64,000 nucleotides of DNA from Longimicrobiales bacterium. GTDB taxonomy: Bacteria > Gemmatimonadota > Gemmatimonadetes > Longimicrobiales > Gaopeijiaceae. The DNA lies in assembly GCA_958295645.1 (NCBI GenBank), contig OY282361.1:1013501-1077500 (forward strand), given 5' to 3'. The position numbers and the translations under genes are program-made. The notes beneath the pieces were generated by a model. That model had not been told where the DNA came from, did no database searches, and saw only the letters and a program-made list of their open reading frames with translations. Shown here one piece after another: positions 8,621 to 19,275 of the stretch; position 1 is the first letter of the stretch; each line of letters starts with the position of its first letter.

Positions 8621-11600
8621 TCAGCGACGCCAAGCGTCGGATCGGGGGATGCCGGAACTCGCCTGGACTTCCAGTCCCCGTTCCGGCAGCACCCGGCCGG
8701 CGTCCGGTTGCGCCCCGGCCGCCGACCCGGGCCAGTCGCTGATAATGCCGCGCACTCGGCCCGTGGCCGGGTCCCGCAACAGCGCCGTCGCCGGGCCGGC
8801 GCCCGCGCTCATGGCCACGGAGCCGCCGGGGCCCGTCAACGCGATTCGCGACAGAGCGTCCGCCCAATCCGGGTCCGCTGCAAGCGCAAGCGCGAACGAC
8901 GAGCGGCCGTCGCCGTCGGCCGTCTCCGCCATCTCGAAGCGCTCGGAGAAGAGCACGCGGCCGTCTCCGGCCTCGCCCACGATCCGCCATGCGCCGGCCC
9001 CGTCCAGGAGCGACGGCCTGCCGTCGACCACGAACGCCGGGTTCAGGAACGGCGCACCGTCGGCGCTGGTGCCGCCCCAAAGCAGCAGCGCCCGCGTGGG
9101 CGGCCCCGCGTAATAGGCCCCGACTCCCGCCTCAGAGTGCAGGCGCCACCGCAACGCGTTTGCGAAGTGGTAGTCGCTGATGCCTTCGCCATCGCAATAG
9201 CCCATTAGGTCGTCAACCGTCGCGGGCACCAAGCGCCCGGATCGACGATCCCAGCCCCACGCGCCAGTGCGCCCCCCGGCGTGCGGATAGTCCGCATCGG
9301 GATAACCGGCCCCGCCGCAGGGAGCATGCTCAAGATGCATGGTGTGGCCGAACTCGTGCGCGACGATCCAAGGAACCGGCTCAGAGAACATCAACTTGCT
9401 GCCGAGCCCTGCCACGCCTCGAGTAAAGGTAGGGTTGTTGAGAGTGCCCATGTAGTAACTGCTGCCCCGCCCCTCCAAGACCTGAATCGCACTGGTCTGG
9501 GACAACAGAGCATATGCATTCCTAGTAGAGGTCCAAACGGGTTCGTGAACCGTCACGCTCATGGGCCCCACGGGCAGCAGCCTGCGGGTCCACTTGAAGA
9601 GCGAGTCTTCCGCCGTCAGTCCGTTCGTCACGTCCAGAATCGACGAATCAGGCTCGGGCTCCCACAAGAACGGCACCACCGTCACGTCGAACGCCGGCAT
9701 GTCGTACACGTCCAGTGCCGTTCGCCCCGCCGCGGGAATGCGCCGCGGAACCCCCAGCGCCGGGTCGAGCGCGCCTTCCGGGTCGAGCACCACGACCATC
9801 TCCGCACCCGGCCGCAGGACGTCTCCCGGAACCTCGGCGTTCGCCGACAAAGAGAGACTGCCTTCCGCGGTACCGGTCTCGGCCGGTATCGTCCCGCCTC
9901 CCGGCGAAAGCCGAACGCTGTGCTTGGACCCGTCGCGCTGGTAAAACGTCGCCCAGCCCGACGGGATGGGCGCACCGCCCGCGTCGGGCGCTGCCACGAG
10001 CACGCGCAACAGCCCCGGCCTGCCCGCGACCAGCGGCACGGGAACATCCGCCGACTGCACCACCTGCACGACGTACGCCGTCGCCGTCGCCGCTCCTGCC
10101 TGCGCCTTGCATACGGGAACGTACTGCCTCCACATCGACCTCAGCCGCAGCCGAGTGGCGAAGTCGTCTGGAACGCAGATTTCCGTGCCGCCCACGGCGA
10201 GTTCCTTCAGCTTGACGAGGTTTGCCAAAGGCAATGTCCCAAACAGGTTCGCGTTGCCGGCCAGCCGCAGCCCCTCCAGGTTGGCCAAGGCGCCCAGTTC
10301 GGGCGGGATCTCGCCCGTCAGGCCGTTGCGGCTCAGCCACAGTGTCAACAGGTTGGCCAAGGCGCCCAGCTCGGACGGGATCTCGCCCGTCAGGCCGTTG
10401 CGGCTCAGCCACAGTGTCAACAGGTTGGCCAAGGCGCCCAGCTCGGACGGGATCTCGCCCGTCAGGCCGTTGCGGCTCAGCCGCAGATCCTCCAGATTTG
10501 CCAAGTTACCCAGCTCGGACGGGATCTCGCCCGTCAGGCCGTTGCTGTGCAGCCACAGCTCCGCCAGGTTGGCCAAGCCGCCCAGTTCGGGCGGGATCAC
10601 GCCCGTCAGGCCGTTGTATGCCAGGAACAGATACCCCAGGTTGGCCAAGGCGCCGAGTTCGGACGGGATTTCGCCCGTTAGGCCGTTGTAGCCCAGGTTC
10701 AGCACCTTCAAGTTGGCCAAGCCGCCCAGTTCGGACGGGATCTCGCCCGTCAGGCCGTTGCGGCTCAGGTTCAGCCACTTCAGGTTGGCCAAGCCGCCCA
10801 GTTCGGACGGGATCTCGCCCGTCAGGCCGTTGAAGGACAGGAACAGCCGCTCCAGGTTGGCCAAGTTGCCCAGCTCAGGCGGGATCTCGCCCGTCAGGTT
10901 GTTGTTGTACAAGTACAGCCGCGTCAGGTTGGCCAAGTTGCCCAGCTCAGGCGGGATCTCGCCCGTCAGGTCGTTGTAGCCCAGGTTCAGCCGTTGGACG
11001 CGGCCGCTTTCGTCCGTCGAGACTCCGTGCCACTCCCCCAGCGGCGCGTCGGTCAGCCAGTTGTCGTGGTTGGCCCACGATCGGCCCCCTGTTGACTCGA
11101 ACAAGAGGCCCAGCACGTCGCGGTCCGGCAGCGGCGGGCACTCTTTGCCCGTGCCGGAATGCGACGGGATCGAACGCAACCACGTGCGGAACGCGGGATC
11201 AGCCGGAGTGCACAGATTCGTGCCGTCGTACGAGAGAGTCCGCAACGGCAAGACGGTCATTCCCAACCGAAAGCGACCGCCGAGTTGGCCGTTTCCGTCG
11301 AGCCGCAACTCTCGAAGCAAGTCCAGCGACGCCAAGTCTGCCAGCAGTTCGCCGGACAGGCCGTTTCGGCTCAAGTCCAGTCCGGAGACGCGACCGGAGA
11401 CGGAATCCGTCTCCACCCCGTGCCAGCCGGCCAAGGGCCCCGGCTGAAGCCAGCCGCCGGACGATGTCCAGGCGGAACCTCGAGTCGAATGATAGACGGA
11501 TCGGAGCACGGCGGCGTCGGCCTCGTGGCAGAACGGCCCTGCGTGGCGGTCGAGGCTCTCGGCAAAGCTGATGAACCGCCGGGTGCCCGGTGCACACAAG

Positions 11601-12706
11601 CCAGCGTTCTCATTCCAAAAAAAGTGACTCAGGTTTGGCAGATCGCTGAACGCAGGCGGAATCACGCCCGTCAGGCCGTTGTATGCCAGCCGCAGCCACT
11701 CCAGGTTGGCCAAGCCGCCCAGTTCGGGCGGGATCACGCCCGTCAGGCCGTTGTATGCCAGGAACAGATACCCCAGGTTGGCCAAGGCGCCGAGTTCGGA
11801 CGGGATTTCGCCCGTTAGGCCGTTGCCGCCCAGCCACAGCCCCTCCAGGTTGGCCAAGCCGCCCAGTTCGGGCGGGATCTCGCCCGTCAGGCCGTTGCTG
11901 TTCAGGTCCAGAAGCTTCAGGTTGGCCAAGCCGCCCAGTTCGGGCGGGATCTCGCCCGTCAGGCCGTTGTTGCCCAGCCACAGCCTCACCAAGTTGGCCA
12001 GGCCGCCCAGTTCGGGCGGGATCTCGCCCGTCAGGCCGTTTTGGGACAGGTCCAGCAACCCCAGGTTGGCCAAGGCGCCCAACTCGGACGGGATCTCGCC
12101 CGTTAGGTCGTTGTCCTCCAGAAACAGCGACTTCAGGTTGGCCAAGCCGCCCAGCTCGGACGGAATCTCGCCCGTCAGGCCGTTGTTGCCCAGCCACAGA
12201 TACTCCAGGTTGGCCAAGGCGCCGAGTTCGGACGGGATCTCGCCCGTCAGGCCGTTGCGGCTCAGGTTCAGCCCCCACTTCAGGTTGGCCAAGCCGCCCA
12301 GTTCGGACGGGATCTCGCCCGTCAGGCCGTTGTTGCCCAGGTCCAGAATCGTCAGGTTGGCCAAGGCGCCCAACTCGGACGGGATCTCGCCCGCCAGGCC
12401 GTTGTCTCTCAGGTCCAGCCGTTGGACGCGGCCGCTTGCGTCCGTCCAGACTCCGTGCCACGCGTCCAGCGGCGCGTCGGTGAGCCAGTTGTCGTTCTTG
12501 GTCCAGTTCGAACCGCCCGTCGCTTCGTACAGAGCCACCAGCACGGCACGGTCGCCAGCGGTCGTCGCGAAGCCGCCGGCCGCAGCCGGAACCGCTTCGA
12601 CGGGAGGCTCGGTCAACTCGTCGCTGCACGCCGCCGTCGCCGCCAGCCCGAAGGCAAGCGCGGCCGCCGCGCGTCCCAGCGCAACCCTAAGAACATCTCG
12701 ATGCAT
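8621..12706 (-). CDS. Exported LRR protein with C-terminal metzincin-like metalloprotease domain
   Basis: 1361-residue exported protein. Start: ATG at 12706 with AGGAG 8 nt upstream. The leader (1-26) ends at Cys27, giving a possible lipoprotein. Three copies of a cap module (TGGxxW, WLTDAPL, WHGV) sit near residues 55-95, 390-430 and 525-565. Two LRR blocks of 24-residue plant-type repeats ([15 protein letters not shown] type) follow: 11 repeats at about 92-357 and 10 at about 566-810. After residue 850 come beta-rich segments and a zinc motif, [11 protein letters not shown] (1117-1127), then DLMGYC as a possible Met-turn. The usual metzincin glycine is histidine here. It is probably a surface adhesin with peptidase activity. 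The 72-bp LRR repeats are very similar in DNA. It follows the CARDB gene by 38 nt. Confidence 0.85.
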   Translation of the reverse strand: MHRDVLRVALGRAAAALAFGLAATAACSDELTEPPVEAVPAAAGGFATTAGDRAVLVALYEATGGSNWTKNDNWLTDAPLDAWHGVWTDASGRVQRLDLRDNGLAGEIPSELGALANLTILDLGNNGLTGEIPSELGGLANLKWGLNLSRNGLTGEIPSELGALANLEYLWLGNNGLTGEIPSELGGLANLKSLFLEDNDLTGEIPSELGALANLGLLDLSQNGLTGEIPPELGGLANLVRLWLGNNGLTGEIPPELGGLANLKLLDLNSNGLTGEIPPELGGLANLEGLWLGGNGLTGEIPSELGALANLGYLFLAYNGLTGVIPPELGGLANLEWLRLAYNGLTGVIPPAFSDLPNLSHFFWNENAGLCAPGTRRFISFAESLDRHAGPFCHEADAAVLRSVYHSTRGSAWTSSGGWLQPGPLAGWHGVETDSVSGRVSGLDLSRNGLSGELLADLASLDLLRELRLDGNGQLGGRFRLGMTVLPLRTLSYDGTNLCTPADPAFRTWLRSIPSHSGTGKECPPLPDRDVLGLLFESTGGRSWANHDNWLTDAPLGEWHGVSTDESGRVQRLNLGYNDLTGEIPPELGNLANLTRLYLYNNNLTGEIPPELGNLANLERLFLSFNGLTGEIPSELGGLANLKWLNLSRNGLTGEIPSELGGLANLKVLNLGYNGLTGEIPSELGALANLGYLFLAYNGLTGVIPPELGGLANLAELWLHSNGLTGEIPSELGNLANLEDLRLSRNGLTGEIPSELGALANLLTLWLSRNGLTGEIPSELGALANLLTLWLSRNGLTGEIPPELGALANLEGLRLAGNANLFGTLPLANLVKLKELAVGGTEICVPDDFATRLRLRSMWRQYVPVCKAQAGAATATAYVVQVVQSADVPVPLVAGRPGLLRVLVAAPDAGGAPIPSGWATFYQRDGSKHSVRLSPGGGTIPAETGTAEGSLSLSANAEVPGDVLRPGAEMVVVLDPEGALDPALGVPRRIPAAGRTALDVYDMPAFDVTVVPFLWEPEPDSSILDVTNGLTAEDSLFKWTRRLLPVGPMSVTVHEPVWTSTRNAYALLSQTSAIQVLEGRGSSYYMGTLNNPTFTRGVAGLGSKLMFSEPVPWIVAHEFGHTMHLEHAPCGGAGYPDADYPHAGGRTGAWGWDRRSGRLVPATVDDLMGYCDGEGISDYHFANALRWRLHSEAGVGAYYAGPPTRALLLWGGTSADGAPFLNPAFVVDGRPSLLDGAGAWRIVGEAGDGRVLFSERFEMAETADGDGRSSFALALAADPDWADALSRIALTGPGGSVAMSAGAGPATALLRDPATGRVRGIISDWPGSAAGAQPDAGRVLPERGLEVQASSGIPRSDAWRR
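10564..10688. repeat. 125-bp duplicated LRR segment (copy 1; copy 2 at 11701-11825)
   Basis: Positions 10564-10688 and 11701-11825 are identical by eye. They lie in LRR block 2 and block 1 of the same gene, 1137 bp apart and in the same orientation. This points to recent gene conversion or segmental duplication between blocks. Confidence 0.85.
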
Positions 12707-12744
12707 AGCAGAACTCCTGGGTGTTGGTGCCCTCGCCGCCGGTC

Positions 12745-15700
12745 TCATCTCGGCGGTCTCTTCGCAGCCAGCGCGAACTCTCCTGCCGACCGGCAGAGCG
12801 CCGGTTGCGACGACGCGCTCGAACGCGGCGGCGAACTCGGCCGGCACGCGCCCGCCGGACTGGGCCGCGAGCTTCGAGCCACTGGCCCGAACTGGATCTG
12901 CCCGTCAGGCCGGACGACGGCGCCGGCGAACACCGACGGCGCTCCGGAGTCCGGTCCGCGGGGTCGTCGTGCGACCGGCGTCCCTGTCGCCCGAAGACCC
13001 CCTGTCGCCGAAATCGCGAGCTTGAGCGCCCCCGAGCAGTTGTTGTCGGTGTCCGACTCGCCCTCCACCGGGTCCACGCACTCGCCCAGCCATACGACGG
13101 TCCCCGGCGACGCCGACGAACTCACCGTCATCGAGGCGGTTCCCCGCACCGACTCGCCGGGGCCGAGCGCAGGCACACGGGACGTCCCGCCCACCATCTC
13201 GTCCGAAGTCGTGACGACCGAGTCCGCCGACGCGAACGTCCGCACCCGCGTCGCAGGCGCCGCGGCGTCGCCTCGGTTGCGAATCTCCACCACGTACTCG
13301 AAGCTGCCTCCGGGCGCGACCGCCACGCTGTCGGGCGACACGCTCGCCACCAGGTCCGGCGAGCCCGTCACCGCCACCTTGATCGCCGTCGAGCAGTTGT
13401 TGTCCACGTCCGACTCGCCCTCCACCGGGTCCACGCACTCGCCCACCCACACGACGGTCCCCGGCGCCAGCGACGCACTCACCGCGAAGGTCGCGGCCCT
13501 GCTCGCCGACTCGCCCGGCCCGAGCGCCGGCACGCCGGACGCCTCGCCCACCTCCTGGTCCGAGGTCGTGACGACCGAGTCCGCCGACATGAACGTCCGC
13601 ACTCGCGTCGCAGGCGCAGCCGCCGTCCCCTGGTTGCGGACCGCCGCCGCGTACTCGAAGCTGCCTCCGGGCGCGACCGCCACGCTGTCGGGCGACACGC
13701 TCGCCACCAGGTCCGGCGAGCCCGTCACCGCCACCTTGATCGCCGTCGAGCAGTTGTTGTCCACGTCCGACTCGCCCTCCACCGGGTCCACGCACTCGCC
13801 CACCCACACGACGGTCCCCGGCGCCAGCGACGCACTCACCGCGAAGGTCGCGGTCCTGCTCGCCGACTCGCCCGGCCCGAGCGCCGGCACGCCGGACGCC
13901 TCGCCCACCTCCTGGTCCGAGGTCGTGACGACCGAGTCCGCCGACATGAACGTCCGCACCCGCGTCGCAGGCGCAGCCGCCGTCCCCTGGTTGCGGACCG
14001 CCGCCGCGTACTCGAAGCTGCCTCCGGGCGCGACCGCCACGCTGTCGGGCGACACGCTCGCCACCAGGTCCGGCGAGCCCGTCACCGCCACCTTGATCGC
14101 CGTCGAGCAGTTGTTGTCCACGTCCGACTCGCCCTCCACCGGGTCCACGCACTCGCCCACCCACACGACGGTCCCCGGCGCCAGCGACGCACTCACCGCG
14201 AAGGTCGCGGTCCTGCTCGCCGACTCGCCCGGCCCGAGCGCCGGCACGCCGGACGCCTCGCCCACCTCGTCGTCCGAGGTCGTGACGACCGAGTCCGCCG
14301 ACATGAACGTCCTCACCCTCGTCGCAGGCGCAGCCGCCGTCCCCTGGTTGCGGACCGCCGCCGCGTACTCGAAGCTGCCTCCGGGCGCGACCGCCACGCT
14401 GTCGGGCGACACGCTCGCCACCAGGTCCGGCGAGCCCGTCACCGCCACCTTGATCGCCGTCGAGCAGTTGTTGTCCACGTCCGACTCGCCCTCCACCGGG
14501 TCCACGCACTCGCCCACCCACACGACGGTCCCCGGCGCCAGCGACGCACTCACCGCGAAGGTCGCGGCCCTGCTCGCCGACTCGCCCGGCCCGAGCGCCG
14601 GCACGCCGGACGCCTCGCCCACCTCGTCGTCCGAGGTCGTGACGACCGAGTCCGCCGACATGAACGTCCTCACCCTCGTCGCAGGCGCAGCCGCCGTCCC
14701 CTGGTTGCGGACCGCCGCCGCGTACTCGAAGCTGCCTCCGGGCGCGACCGACACGCTGTCGGGCGACACGCTCGCCACCAGGTCCGGCGAGCCCGTCACC
14801 GCCACCTTGATCGCCGTCGAGCAGTTGTTGTCCACGTCCGACTCGCCCTCCACCGGGTCCACGCACTCGCCCACCCACACGACGGTCCCCGGCGCCAGCG
14901 ACGCACTCACCGCGAAGGTCGCGGCCCTGCTCGCCGACTCGCCCGGCCCGAGCGCCGGCACGCCGGACGCCTCGCCCACCTCGTCGTCCGAGGTCGTGAC
15001 GACCGAGTCCGCCGACATGAACGTCCTCACCCTCGTCGCAGGCGCAGCCGCCGTCCCCTGGTTGCGGACCGCCGCCGCGTACTCGAAGCTGCCTCCGGGC
15101 GCGACCGACACGCTGTCGGGCGACACGCTCGCCACCAGGTCCGGCGAGCCCGTCACCGCCACCTTGATCGCCGTCGAGCAGTTGTTGTCCACGTCCGACT
15201 CGCCCTCCACCGGGTCCACGCACTCGCCCACCCACACGACGGTCCCCGGCGCCAGCGACGCACTCACCGCGAAGGTCGCGGTCCTGCTCGCCGACTCGCC
15301 CGGCCCGAGCGCCGGCACGCCGGACGCCTCGCCCACCTCGTCGTCCGAGGTCGTGACGACCGAGTCCGCCGACATGAATGTCCTCACCCTCGTCGCAGGC
15401 GCAGCCGCCGTCCCCTGGTTGCGGACCGCCGCCGCGTACTCGAAGCTGCCTCCGGGCGCGACCGACACGCTGTCGGGCGACACGCTCGCCACCAGGTCCG
15501 GCGAGCCCGTCACCGCCACCTTGATCGCCGTCGAGCAGTTGTTGTCCACGTCCGACTCGCCCTCCACCGGGTCCACGCACTCGCCCACCCACACGACGGT
15601 CCCCGGCGCCAGCGACGCACTCACCGCGAAGGTCGCGGCCCTGCTCGCCGACTCGCCCGGCCCGAGCGCCGGCACGCCGGACGCCTCGCCCACCTCGTCG

Positions 15701-16686
15701 TCCGAGGTCGTGACGACCGAGTCCGCCGACATGAACGTCCGCACTCGCGTCGCAGGCGCAGCCGCCGTCCCCTGGTTGCGGACCGCCGCCGCGTACTCGA
15801 AGCTGCCTCCGGGCGCGACCGCCACGCTGTCGGGCGACACGCTCGCCACCAGGTCCGGCGAGCCCGTCACCGCCACCTTGATCGCCGTCGAGCAGTTGTT
15901 GTCCACGTCCGACTCGCCCTCCACCGGGTCCACGCACTCGCCCACCCACACGACGGTCCCCGGCGCCAGCGACGCACTCACCGCGAAGGTCGCGGCCCTG
16001 CTCGCCGACTCGCCCGGCCCGAGCGCCGGCACGCCGGACGCCTCGCCCACCTCGTCGTCCGAGGTCGTGACGACCGAGTCCGCCGACATGAACGTCCGCA
16101 CCCGCGTCGCAGGCGCAGCCGCCGTCCCCTGGTTGCGGACCGCCGCCGCGTACTCGAAGCTGCCTCCGGGCGCGACCGCCACGCTGTCGGGCGACACGCT
16201 CGCCACCAGGTCCGGCGAGCCCGTCACCGCCACGGCGAAGCTCAGGCTCGCCGTCAGCCCGCCCGGGTCCCGAGCCGTCACGGTGACCATGGCGGTTCCC
16301 AGCGCGACCGGCCGCACTGTCGCCACGGCGCCCGAGATGCTCGCCGCGGCCACGCCGCCGTCGCTCGACGAGACCGCGTACGACAGCGCGTCGCCGTCCG
16401 GGTCCGCGAAGTTGTTCGCCACGTCCACCGTCGCCGCCGGCCCGCCCAGCGTCAGCGCCTGGCCGGGTATCGACCCCCGCGCCTCGGGTGCGCGGTTGGC
16501 CGGCGGTTCCGGGGGAGGCGGCTCAGTGCCCGAATCCCCCCCACAGGCTGCCAGAATTGATGCGACGGCGACGACCGCCCAGAGAGGCCACTTGTTCCGG
16601 CGAACCGGCGGTGCACGGCCAAGGGCCCGTCCGCCACCGAAGCCGTTAGCGCGCACCGCTCTCGACCGTAACCGGCGCCGTCGCAC
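12745..16686 (-). CDS. CARDB-repeat lipoprotein with cadherin-like domain
   Basis: Surface lipoprotein of 1313 residues (ATG 16686), or 1303 from GTG 16656. The leader ends in lipobox ILAACGG, then a Pro/Glu-rich spacer. A dystroglycan-type cadherin-like domain (about 65-155, [15 protein letters not shown]) comes next. Nine CARDB-type Ig-like units of 119 residues follow ([37 protein letters not shown]). The first eight are nearly identical; the ninth has diverged. CARDB modules mediate adhesion in other surface proteins. The last 85 residues are Arg/Pro/Ser-rich and unlike any of these domains, so a frameshift near 13000 is possible. It overlaps the end of the upstream Ig-like gene and probably shares its transcript. 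Confidence 0.85.
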   Translation of the reverse strand: MRRRRLRSRAVRANGFGGGRALGRAPPVRRNKWPLWAVVAVASILAACGGDSGTEPPPPEPPANRAPEARGSIPGQALTLGGPAATVDVANNFADPDGDALSYAVSSSDGGVAAASISGAVATVRPVALGTAMVTVTARDPGGLTASLSFAVAVTGSPDLVASVSPDSVAVAPGGSFEYAAAVRNQGTAAAPATRVRTFMSADSVVTTSDDEVGEASGVPALGPGESASRAATFAVSASLAPGTVVWVGECVDPVEGESDVDNNCSTAIKVAVTGSPDLVASVSPDSVAVAPGGSFEYAAAVRNQGTAAAPATRVRTFMSADSVVTTSDDEVGEASGVPALGPGESASRAATFAVSASLAPGTVVWVGECVDPVEGESDVDNNCSTAIKVAVTGSPDLVASVSPDSVSVAPGGSFEYAAAVRNQGTAAAPATRVRTFMSADSVVTTSDDEVGEASGVPALGPGESASRTATFAVSASLAPGTVVWVGECVDPVEGESDVDNNCSTAIKVAVTGSPDLVASVSPDSVSVAPGGSFEYAAAVRNQGTAAAPATRVRTFMSADSVVTTSDDEVGEASGVPALGPGESASRAATFAVSASLAPGTVVWVGECVDPVEGESDVDNNCSTAIKVAVTGSPDLVASVSPDSVSVAPGGSFEYAAAVRNQGTAAAPATRVRTFMSADSVVTTSDDEVGEASGVPALGPGESASRAATFAVSASLAPGTVVWVGECVDPVEGESDVDNNCSTAIKVAVTGSPDLVASVSPDSVAVAPGGSFEYAAAVRNQGTAAAPATRVRTFMSADSVVTTSDDEVGEASGVPALGPGESASRTATFAVSASLAPGTVVWVGECVDPVEGESDVDNNCSTAIKVAVTGSPDLVASVSPDSVAVAPGGSFEYAAAVRNQGTAAAPATRVRTFMSADSVVTTSDQEVGEASGVPALGPGESASRTATFAVSASLAPGTVVWVGECVDPVEGESDVDNNCSTAIKVAVTGSPDLVASVSPDSVAVAPGGSFEYAAAVRNQGTAAAPATRVRTFMSADSVVTTSDQEVGEASGVPALGPGESASRAATFAVSASLAPGTVVWVGECVDPVEGESDVDNNCSTAIKVAVTGSPDLVASVSPDSVAVAPGGSFEYVVEIRNRGDAAAPATRVRTFASADSVVTTSDEMVGGTSRVPALGPGESVRGTASMTVSSSASPGTVVWLGECVDPVEGESDTDNNCSGALKLAISATGGLRATGTPVARRPRGPDSGAPSVFAGAVVRPDGQIQFGPVARSSRPSPAGACRPSSPPRSSASSQPALCRSAGEFALAAKRPPR
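13020..16235 (-). repeat. Nine tandem 357-bp CARDB-coding repeats
   Basis: A fixed landmark (CAGGTCCGGCGAGCCC on the plus strand) recurs at 13351, 13708, 14065, 14422, 14779, 15136, 15493, 15850 and 16207, exactly 357 bp apart. Eight units differ at only a few positions, in mosaic combinations (for example Arg codons AGG or CGG, Asp or Gln in SDxEVG). The unit at the 13.0-13.4 kb end is clearly diverged. Confidence 0.95.
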
Positions 16687-17488
16687 GCAGGTTGCCGAAC
16701 GTCGCCACGATCGAATCCGTTCCCATCCTCAGCGCGGTGGCCAAGCCGTCGCTTCCTGCCTTGAAGACGCACTGCCGGATGCTCGACCACACGACCTTGC
16801 CGGGAAATTCATTGTCGCACTGATCCAAGAGTCTCGCCGAGAAACCTGCGGTGTCGCCGACGGACGTGAGCTTGGCGGAATCAGGAGTGATCTCGATCCT
16901 CGTGGGAACGGATGCGGGTCGCGCCGTGGCGGGGATGGACATGGAGCCACCACCGAGGACGCGGGCTACCAGCGTCTGCTTCCCGGATCGACATCCGAGC
17001 GTCCAGACCGTTTGGGCACGGCCGGCAGAATCGGTAGCCACGGCGTCGGGAGTTGCCGTCCCGCCACTCGTCGGCGCAAACATGACGGTAGCGCCCTCCA
17101 TGGGCACGGAGTTCGTCTGCACCTGCACTGCCACAGGGCTGGGCAACGGCTGGCCCACGTAGCCGATCTGGTCAGCGGGCACCACCGTTGGAGTTAGCGA
17201 CGGTCCGTCCTCGCGCTGCGACAGCCAGGGCGAGAGCGCGATCAGAAGAAGGATCGGCGCACCGAGACACTTGGCGACAAAGCCACGCTTGCTGGGACTT
17301 TTAAGTGTCACCAAAAGTGCTTTGCCCGATTTCCTAGCCTGCGTCATGACGGCATCATAAATGTTCTTGAGAACAATTTCGTTGCGGCTCGCGTACAGAA
17401 CTGTCAAAATCACACCCGCCATTGCTACTAACACTGTCACCACGATATTCAAGACTGCTAGCAATCTGTCGACATTCATCATCAGCAT
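16646..17488 (-). CDS. Two-TM protein with two Ig-like (Big-type) domains, paralogue A
   Basis: About 280 residues of unknown function. An N-terminal hydrophobic segment (about 10-33) is followed by a basic stretch and a second one (about 73-88). After that come a Big_1-like Ig domain (about 95-200, DSAGRAQTVWTLG) and a second Ig-like domain (about 205-275, TPDSAKLTSVGD). GGAAAG-like GGAAAG lies just before the first of three near-adjacent ATGs (17488, 17482, 17479); the exact start is uncertain. It is clearly paralogous to the gene at 17645-18211, which lacks the second Ig domain. Base composition is lower in GC over the membrane region than in neighbours. The next gene (CARDB) overlaps its 3' end. 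Confidence 0.75.
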   Translation of the reverse strand: MLMMNVDRLLAVLNIVVTVLVAMAGVILTVLYASRNEIVLKNIYDAVMTQARKSGKALLVTLKSPSKRGFVAKCLGAPILLLIALSPWLSQREDGPSLTPTVVPADQIGYVGQPLPSPVAVQVQTNSVPMEGATVMFAPTSGGTATPDAVATDSAGRAQTVWTLGCRSGKQTLVARVLGGGSMSIPATARPASVPTRIEITPDSAKLTSVGDTAGFSARLLDQCDNEFPGKVVWSSIRQCVFKAGSDGLATALRMGTDSIVATFGNLRATAPVTVESGAR

Positions 17489-17644
17489 CTTTCCAAGAGG
17501 TCGGCTATGGACATCTCGCTGGCGGGCGTCACGTCAGTTCCCGAATCCCACAGGCCACCAGATGCAACGACGACCATCCAGGGAGGCCACTTGTTCCGGC
17601 GAACCAGGGGTGCACGGCCAAAAGCCCGTCCGCCATCAAGGTCG
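17489..17644 (-). pseudogene. Decayed duplicate of the CARDB lipoprotein leader
   Basis: Between the two paralogues lies a copy of the start of the CARDB lipoprotein. Minus-strand translation gives GGRAFGRAPLVRRNKWPPW, matching [19 protein letters not shown] of the intact gene. Past that, a lipobox-like LVACG is present only in a shifted frame, and the reading frame runs out before paralogue A. It reads as the remnant of a frameshifted lipoprotein gene left by tandem duplication of an Ig-gene plus lipoprotein-leader unit. Confidence 0.75.
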
Positions 17645-18211
17645 TTAGCGCGTGACGTCAGCGGAATCCGGAGTGTTCTCGGTGGGTGCGGGTTGCGCCG
17701 TGGCCGTGATGGATATGGAGCCACCGCCGAGGACGCGGGCTACCAGCGTCTGCTGCCCGGATTGACTTCCGAGCGTCCAAATCGTTTGGGCACGGCCAGC
17801 AGAATCGGTAACCACGGCGTCGGGAGTTGCCGTCCCGTCGCCGCTCGTCGGCGCAAACACGACGGTAGTGCCCTCCACGGATCCGGAGTTTGTCTGCACC
17901 TGCACTGCCACAGGGTCGGGCAACGGCTGGCCCACGTAGCCGATCTGGTCAGCAGGCGCCACGGTTGGACGTAGCTCGCACTGCGACAGCCAAAGCGAGA
18001 GCGCGACCAGAAGGATCGCCCCGCCGAGAAACCTGCCAAGTAGAGCGATCTGCGTCTTGACGGCATCAACCTTCTTGTCGACGGCATCCGGCTTCTCGTC
18101 GACGTCATCCGGCTTCTCGTCGACGAAGGTCCAAATTATTAATATCAAACCTAGGATCCCTAGCACCGCTAGCACCACGAGCAAGATTGTCTCGGCTAAA
18201 GATGTACTCAT
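17645..18211 (-). CDS. Two-TM protein with one Ig-like (Big-type) domain, paralogue B
   Basis: 188 residues from ATG 18211, which has GGAAG just upstream. TM1 spans about residues 8-28. Next is a repeated charged linker (VDEKPDDVDEKPDAVDKK, encoded by 21-bp repeats), TM2 at about 62-75, then one Big_1-like Ig domain very similar to paralogue A (PADQIGYVGQPLP and DSAGRAQT are shared). The C-terminus skips from the first Ig domain to the same stop context used by A, so B looks like A with the second Ig domain deleted, or A gained it. Probable first gene of the four-gene minus-strand cluster. Function unknown. Confidence 0.75.
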   Translation of the reverse strand: MSTSLAETILLVVLAVLGILGLILIIWTFVDEKPDDVDEKPDAVDKKVDAVKTQIALLGRFLGGAILLVALSLWLSQCELRPTVAPADQIGYVGQPLPDPVAVQVQTNSGSVEGTTVVFAPTSGDGTATPDAVVTDSAGRAQTIWTLGSQSGQQTLVARVLGGGSISITATAQPAPTENTPDSADVTR

Positions 18212-18514
18212 TCTTCCGAACCCCCTATTAGCAGGCACTTACGTGAGCAGGCCCTTACGTGAACGACTTGCCCGGCGCGGGCTATTGATCAATGACAGGA
18301 TAGGTACGAACCGCGCGAAGCAATAAACCAAAATCCGGCCAATATGCGACGTTCCCAGACAACTCTTCCTGCTGGGCTTCCATACCGGATTGACACTACC
18401 TGCCGCGCGACAACCAGCCGATCGCCCCTACGTCATGTCTTCGGTACACGCTGGCCGGACGTCCGCCGCACGCCGCCGCCCCTCCAACAGCACCTCCCAA
18501 GCCCTGCCGCTAGG
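18212..18514. other. Non-coding region upstream of the surface cluster
   Basis: 303 nt with relatively low GC in its left half. Visible are a direct repeat CTTACGTGA at about 18238 and 18254, and a TTGATCAA palindrome near 18287. It should contain the promoter for the leftward cluster, but I see no convincing -35/-10 pair. No coding potential is recognised. Confidence 0.4.
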
Positions 18515-19213
18515 TCACCGAAGCGTCGCCGCCACCTCCGCTCGCCTCAGCTCGATCAGGCTTCGGTTCGGCCCCAGGCCGTCGGGCGACTCCAGCAGCC
18601 GGTCGTAGAGCTCCAGCGCTCCCGCCTGATCCCCGCGTGCCGAGCGCAACCGGGCGGCCGCCGCCAGCGCGTCGCGGCTCTGAAAGCCCAGCTGGGCGTC
18701 TTCGGCCAGGCGCAAGTAGAGGGTCTCCGCGCCCTGCATGTTGCCCATGTCCTCGAAGAGAGAGGCGAGGAGCGTCGCGGCTTGCGCGCCCAGCGGGCGT
18801 TCCACATTCCTGGCCATGGGCTCCAAGGTCTCGGCGGCCCCCTCGGCGTTCCCCTCTTCGACGAGCAGCTGGGCTAGCGCGATTCGAGCCTCGTCGGACG
18901 CGGGCGTGTCGCCGTAGCGCTGCAGGAAGACCTGCAAGTCTTCGCGAACGCCCTCCTGGGCGCCGATGTCGATGCGCTGCTGCAACATCTCGATCCTGGC
19001 CGCCGCGTCCGTCCGCAAGTCGCTGCGGTATCCGCGGTAGTACAGGAGCGAGGCGACCGAGACCACCACGACGACCAAGCCCAGCACGAGCACCGTGGCG
19101 TTCTGGCGCGCCCAGTTGGTGGCTTGCAACGTGGTCGTCACGAAGGCGTCTTCGTCGGTGGCGGGGGTGTTCGGCTTCGGCGAGCGACCGGTGGGTTTGC
19201 GGTAGATGGTCAT
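18515..19213 (-). CDS. YfgM-like single-pass membrane TPR protein
   Basis: 232 residues. A cytoplasmic, basic, proline-rich start is followed by one membrane helix (about 41-60, VLVLGLVVVVVSVASLLYY) and a periplasmic part with tetratricopeptide-like helices (LAQLLVEEGNAEGAAETLEP, LASLFEDMGNMQGAETLYLRLAED, ARLRSARGDQAGALELYDRL). The architecture matches YfgM/TPR_21 proteins, which act with periplasmic chaperones or at the Sec translocon; that role is inferred from architecture only. It is divergent from the gamma-glutamyltransferase gene. Confidence 0.7.
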   Translation of the reverse strand: MTIYRKPTGRSPKPNTPATDEDAFVTTTLQATNWARQNATVLVLGLVVVVVSVASLLYYRGYRSDLRTDAAARIEMLQQRIDIGAQEGVREDLQVFLQRYGDTPASDEARIALAQLLVEEGNAEGAAETLEPMARNVERPLGAQAATLLASLFEDMGNMQGAETLYLRLAEDAQLGFQSRDALAAAARLRSARGDQAGALELYDRLLESPDGLGPNRSLIELRRAEVAATLR

Positions 19214-19275
19214 CGGCGGCGTGCGTCCTGGAGTCCCGCGATGGAGCGTTTGGGGGGCGTGCGCCCGGAGAGTTC

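Noticed and set aside
9000..16236. Tandem repeats considered as a CRISPR array
   Set aside because: Units are 72 bp and 357 bp, coding, and have no unique spacers between short palindromic repeats.
12422..17197. Very long plus-strand open frames opposite the CARDB array
   Set aside because: They mirror the 357-bp repeats in GC-rich DNA. The minus strand has the lipobox, known domains and ribosome site; the plus strand has none.
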